A stretch of DNA of 16,725 nucleotides. Source: JAAYBY01 sp964465385 (GTDB lineage: Bacteria > Bacillota > Clostridia > Saccharofermentanales > UBA5734). The stretch lies in NCBI GenBank assembly GCA_964465385.1, contig CAYXIM010000039.1:1-16725 (forward strand), read 5' to 3'. The stretch's first letter is position 1, and each line of letters starts with the position of its first letter. The translations under genes were made by a program, and so were the position numbers. Below, piece by piece: positions 14,178-16,725 of the stretch. Below the pieces are notes generated by a model, which was given only the letters and a program-made list of their open reading frames with translations, did not search any database and was not told where the DNA came from.

Positions 14178-15020
14178 ATGCGCATCGGCATCATCGGCGC
14201 TGGAACCATGGGAACGGGCATCGCACAGGTTTTTGCCCAGGCAGGACACGCCTGCCTGCTGGTGGACCAGTCGGTCAAACTGGCCCAACACGCTTTGGAC
14301 CGCCTTGAAAAGACCTTGGACCGTCTGGTTCAAAAGGACAGGCTGCAAGCCGACCAGCGCACACAGATGCTGGCCGCCATTGGCATCGGCACATTGGAAG
14401 ACCTGCGGGATCGGGATCTGATCGTGGAGGCCATTGTTGAGGATTTTGAAGCCAAGCGGGCCTTGTTCACACAGTTGGCCACGATCTGCCGGCCAGACAC
14501 AACCTGGACCAGCAACACCTCTGCCTTGTCTTTGACCCAATTGTCCGCTGCCCTGGATCGGCCGGTTTTCGGCTTGCATTTTTTCAACCCGGCACCGGTC
14601 ATGTCTCTGGTCGAAGTGGTCTCACCGTTTGGCACGGCCCAGGAAGACAGCGCCCATCTGGTGGATCTGGTACGCACCTTGGGCAAGGTTCCCATCCGTG
14701 CTCATGACGCACCCGGCTTTGTTGTCAACCGCATCCTGATTCCCATGATCAACGAAGCCATCACTGTTTTATATGAAGGAACAGCGGATGCCGCAGCCAT
14801 CGATGAAGCCATGAAAAGGGGTGCCAACCACCCCATCGGCCCGTTGGCCCTGGCCGACCTGATCGGCACCGATGTGGTCCTGGCCATCATGGAAACCTTG
14901 CAAAAGGAAACGGGCGATCCCAAGTACCGCCCGTGTCCCTTGCTTAAACAACTTGTGCGTGCCGGCCGGCTGGGCCGAAAAACCGGTCAGGGTTTTTTCT
15001 CCTATCAGGCGCGCCCCTGA
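14178..15020 (+). CDS. hbd: 3-hydroxybutyryl-CoA dehydrogenase
   Basis: A 280-aa protein of the Hbd/3-hydroxyacyl-CoA dehydrogenase family. The Rossmann motif GIIGAGTMGTGIAQ opens the protein. The catalytic set is S115 (SNTSALS), H134 (GLHFFNPAPVM), E146 (LVEVV) and N184 (GFVVNRI), with the spacing of clostridial Hbd apart from a two-residue deletion before H134. The C-terminal GRLGRKTGQGFF segment is typical. It interconverts acetoacetyl-CoA and (S)-3-hydroxybutyryl-CoA with NAD(P)H. I chose the ATG at 14178 because AGGTGG lies six bases upstream; an in-frame GTG at 14169 would add three residues. It is last in the operon, 17 bp after the SDR gene. No crotonase or acyl-CoA dehydrogenase follows. 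Its 3' end overlaps the convergent gene by 16 bp. Confidence 0.93.
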   Translation: MRIGIIGAGTMGTGIAQVFAQAGHACLLVDQSVKLAQHALDRLEKTLDRLVQKDRLQADQRTQMLAAIGIGTLEDLRDRDLIVEAIVEDFEAKRALFTQLATICRPDTTWTSNTSALSLTQLSAALDRPVFGLHFFNPAPVMSLVEVVSPFGTAQEDSAHLVDLVRTLGKVPIRAHDAPGFVVNRILIPMINEAITVLYEGTADAAAIDEAMKRGANHPIGPLALADLIGTDVVLAIMETLQKETGDPKYRPCPLLKQLVRAGRLGRKTGQGFFSYQARP

Positions 15021-15026
15021 TAGGAG
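14999..15026. repeat. palindrome spanning two convergent stop codons
   Basis: A perfect 11-bp stem, CTCCTATCAGG (14999-15009) and CCTGATAGGAG (15016-15026), with a 6-base loop contains the stop codons of both convergent genes (plus TGA 15018-15020, minus TGA 15007-15005). As a result both proteins end in a similar SYQxR tail. Short outer arms GGTTT and AAACC could extend it. There is no U-tract on either side, so it is not a standard intrinsic terminator; it may protect both mRNA ends. Confidence 0.7.
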
Positions 15027-15349
15027 CGGACAAACCGTTCCAGGCTGTCCAGGAAGGCCGTTTCACCAAAGGTGTTGACTTTCCAGAAGACAGCCTGGCT
15101 GCCGCCTGACGCAATGGCTGAAAGAGACAACCTGTCGGCCTGGCCGATCAGGGTGATGCTCAGGCTGACCCGGTTGGAACCGATCATGCTGTAACGCTCA
15201 TACACCCGGACCGCCACACGGACGTCTCCTGCCACAAACGTGCTGCCGTCTTCAAAGGAAGCAGACAGGCTGCCCTGCAGGACTTCCTGGTGCAACGCAT
15301 TCAAAAACGCATCAAAGGAACCCGTTAAGTGGGTCTCAAATTTGGCCAT
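15005..15349 (-). CDS. small conserved protein, DUF6054-like
   Basis: A 114-aa soluble protein without signal or membrane segment. Segments such as ERYSMIGSNRVSLSITLIG and SAIASGGSQAVFWKVNTFGE match what I recall of the clostridial family DUF6054, of unknown function; I give this assignment from memory and with moderate certainty. A G-rich AAGGGGGGC precedes the ATG at 15349. It follows the aminotransferase gene by 14 bp and is presumably co-transcribed with it. Its last five codons and stop overlap the 3' end of the convergent hbd gene in a palindrome. Confidence 0.7.
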   Translation of the reverse strand: MAKFETHLTGSFDAFLNALHQEVLQGSLSASFEDGSTFVAGDVRVAVRVYERYSMIGSNRVSLSITLIGQADRLSLSAIASGGSQAVFWKVNTFGETAFLDSLERFVRSYQGRA

Positions 15350-15363
15350 AAGCCCCCCTTAAA

Positions 15364-16677
15364 TCACAACAAACGCTTGAAGCCGCTGATGGCAACAGGT
15401 CCGCGCAACAGGCTGTCCACGGTATCGTTTTCGAGGGCGCGGGCCAGGCTGGCAAACACGTCCTCGATGGCGGTCGCATAGCGGTCAATGTGTTCGTCTG
15501 TGTGGGCCAGGGTCGGATAGATGCTGGGTCCTGACAAAATGCCCCGGTCGAGCATCAGCTGGACATACGCTGTTTTAAGAACCGCTGCCTGGGGGTGGTC
15601 AAAGGCAAATTTGGCCAGACAGCCATATCCGTCAGGAACCGAGACCGGTAAACCGTGTGTGGTCGCTGACTGCCGCCAGGCTTCCTGGACCCGCTTGCCG
15701 ATCGCAGCCGCGTGCTCAGGAAAGTTGCTTTGCTCAAGCTTATCCATGGTGGCCAGCGCCGCAACCGGGCCCACCCGCTCCGTCCAGTAGGTGCTGCTGA
15801 TAAAGGAGTCGTGGGCCCCGTCCATGGCGGCCCGGGTGCCAATCACAGCAGCGATCGGGTGGCCGTTGCCCAGGGATTTGGCAAAAACCGCCAGATCTGG
15901 GTTCACGTCAAATTTCAAATGGGCACCACCGAAAACAAGCCGCCAGCCGATGGTGATCTCATCAAAAATCAACAGGCTGCCGTTTTGGCGCGTCTGTTGT
16001 CGGATGTGCTCTAAAAAGCCTGGCTGGGGATCGTAGTTGCGGCAAGGCTCCATGATCACGGCCGCAATGTCCGGACCGTGTTCCGCCATGAGGGCATCAA
16101 AGGCGGTCACATCTCCGTAAGAAAAGGTCAAGGCTGTCCCGCTCAGCACCCGCGGAACACCCAATGGCGCCAGACCCGGCAGCAAATGGCCGCTGAGGGC
16201 TTCGCTGTCGCCCAGGTTGCAAGCAAGGTACCAGTCATGCCAGCCGTGGTAACCGCAGATGAGCACCTTGGCCCGGCGTGTGGTGGCCCGGGCAATGCGC
16301 ACAGCAATGGCACAGATTTCTCCGCCCGACCGGGCAAAGCGGGCCTGTTCCGCCCAGGGGTGGACCTGGCAAAGCCGTTCGGCCAGTTCCACTTCCTCAA
16401 CCGGGTTGAGCGAAGACATGCTCCCGCTGTCGACACAGGCCTTGACCGCCCGGGTCACATCCGGATCGGCAAAACCCAGTGAGCAGGATCCGATGCCATT
16501 GGTTGAAAAATCATAATAATGCTGGCCGTCCAAATCCCAGACTTCACAGCCTGATGCCACTGAAAAATACGCGGGCCACTGGTCGGGGGCCATCAGTTCC
16601 GGTCGTTTGCTCAGCAGCTGCGTGCCGCCCGGAATCAATTCTTTTGCCTGCTGGTACCGTTCCTGGGTTCGATTCAT
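15364..16677 (-). CDS. class III PLP-dependent aminotransferase, glutamate-1-semialdehyde aminomutase-like
   Basis: A 437-aa fold-type I enzyme. The PLP Lys is K267 (FAKSLGNGHPIAAVIG), the Asp binding the pyridine nitrogen is D239 (LLIFDEITIGWR), and the N-terminus (ERYQQAKELIPGGTQLLSKRP) matches GSAM-type enzymes. The phosphate-binding region reads RSGGEICAIAVRIARA and a substrate-side segment reads SSTYWTERVGPVAALATM; these features fit the GSAM-like enzymes found in sugar and surface-polysaccharide clusters, or beta-amino-acid aminotransferases, better than tetrapyrrole HemL. No other heme gene is near. The start at 16677 follows GGAGGTG; an in-frame ATG at 16704 would overlap a hairpin. 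It is the first gene of a two-gene unit with the DUF6054-like gene. Substrate unknown. Confidence 0.82.
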   Translation of the reverse strand: MNRTQERYQQAKELIPGGTQLLSKRPELMAPDQWPAYFSVASGCEVWDLDGQHYYDFSTNGIGSCSLGFADPDVTRAVKACVDSGSMSSLNPVEEVELAERLCQVHPWAEQARFARSGGEICAIAVRIARATTRRAKVLICGYHGWHDWYLACNLGDSEALSGHLLPGLAPLGVPRVLSGTALTFSYGDVTAFDALMAEHGPDIAAVIMEPCRNYDPQPGFLEHIRQQTRQNGSLLIFDEITIGWRLVFGGAHLKFDVNPDLAVFAKSLGNGHPIAAVIGTRAAMDGAHDSFISSTYWTERVGPVAALATMDKLEQSNFPEHAAAIGKRVQEAWRQSATTHGLPVSVPDGYGCLAKFAFDHPQAAVLKTAYVQLMLDRGILSGPSIYPTLAHTDEHIDRYATAIEDVFASLARALENDTVDSLLRGPVAISGFKRLL

Positions 16678-16697
16678 CGCAAGACACCTCCACAACT

Positions 16698-16716
16698 CCG
16701 GCAACAGCTTTGCCGG
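16698..16716. promoter_or_regulatory. stem-loop upstream of the aminotransferase gene
   Basis: CCGGCAA (16698-16704) and TTGCCGG (16710-16716) form a perfect 7-bp stem with a 5-base loop, 21 bases upstream of the aminotransferase start. There is no U-tract on the minus strand. It could be part of the leader or the end of a gene outside the window; the edge prevents a decision. Confidence 0.35.
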
Positions 16717-16725
16717 TGATCCCGA

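Noticed and set aside
10690..15020. A complete butyrate or polyhydroxybutyrate synthesis operon.
   Set aside because: No crotonase, butyryl-CoA dehydrogenase, Etf or PHA synthase is in the window; only the CoA-transferase, thiolase, SDR and Hbd steps are present.
14999..15026. The palindrome at the convergent gene ends as an intrinsic terminator.
   Set aside because: Neither strand has a U-tract after the stem: the plus side continues CGGACAAACC and the minus side continues with an A-run.

Overview
The window looks like the chromosome of an anaerobic Bacillota (Clostridia-type) bacterium of mid-to-high GC. Almost every gene has a strong AGGAGG-type ribosome binding site. There is a SleB-type cell-wall hydrolase, an ABC sugar importer without its own ATPase, and a propionate CoA-transferase/thiolase/Hbd set typical of fermenting clostridia. 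I cannot name the species. No rRNA, tRNA, CRISPR array, insertion sequence or phage gene is visible.

Layout. (1) 1-2640: an AT-rich left edge (about 35% GC) with one possible 58-aa membrane peptide; a membrane-anchored protein of unknown function on the minus strand; a rhomboid-like membrane protein without the protease motif; and a SleB-type hydrolase with an SH3 domain that is split by a frameshift. A bidirectional terminator closes this block. (2) 2667-8544, minus strand: a transport/hydrolysis cluster in the order BNR propeller enzyme, solute-binding lipoprotein, two permeases, second BNR propeller enzyme. (3) 8731-9399, plus strand: a GntR/FCD regulator, convergent with (4) a third BNR propeller enzyme (9396-10505, minus). 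(5) 10690-15020, plus strand: a tight four-gene acyl-CoA operon of CoA-transferase, thiolase, NAD-type SDR and 3-hydroxybutyryl-CoA dehydrogenase. (6) 15005-16677, minus strand: a class III aminotransferase of the glutamate-1-semialdehyde aminomutase type followed by a small DUF6054-like protein.

How it may work together. Blocks 2-4 look like one catabolic system: a glycan fragment is imported by the CUT1 transporter and cut inside the cell by three sialidase-fold proteins that lack signal peptides, under control of the GntR/FCD protein. GTGTAT/GTATAC-type sequences occur in the promoter regions of these units. All three propeller proteins keep the Glu, the later Arg and the C-terminal Tyr of the sialidase site but lack the first Arg (RIP motif), and no nan genes are present, so the substrate is probably not ordinary sialic acid. 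Block 5 could interconvert 3-hydroxybutyrate, acetoacetyl-CoA and acetyl-CoA, and it carries two reductases of presumably opposite stereospecificity. Its promoter region is shared with the third propeller gene, whose leader holds what looks like a terminator/antiterminator switch. The functional link between the glycan part and the acyl-CoA part is inference from adjacency.
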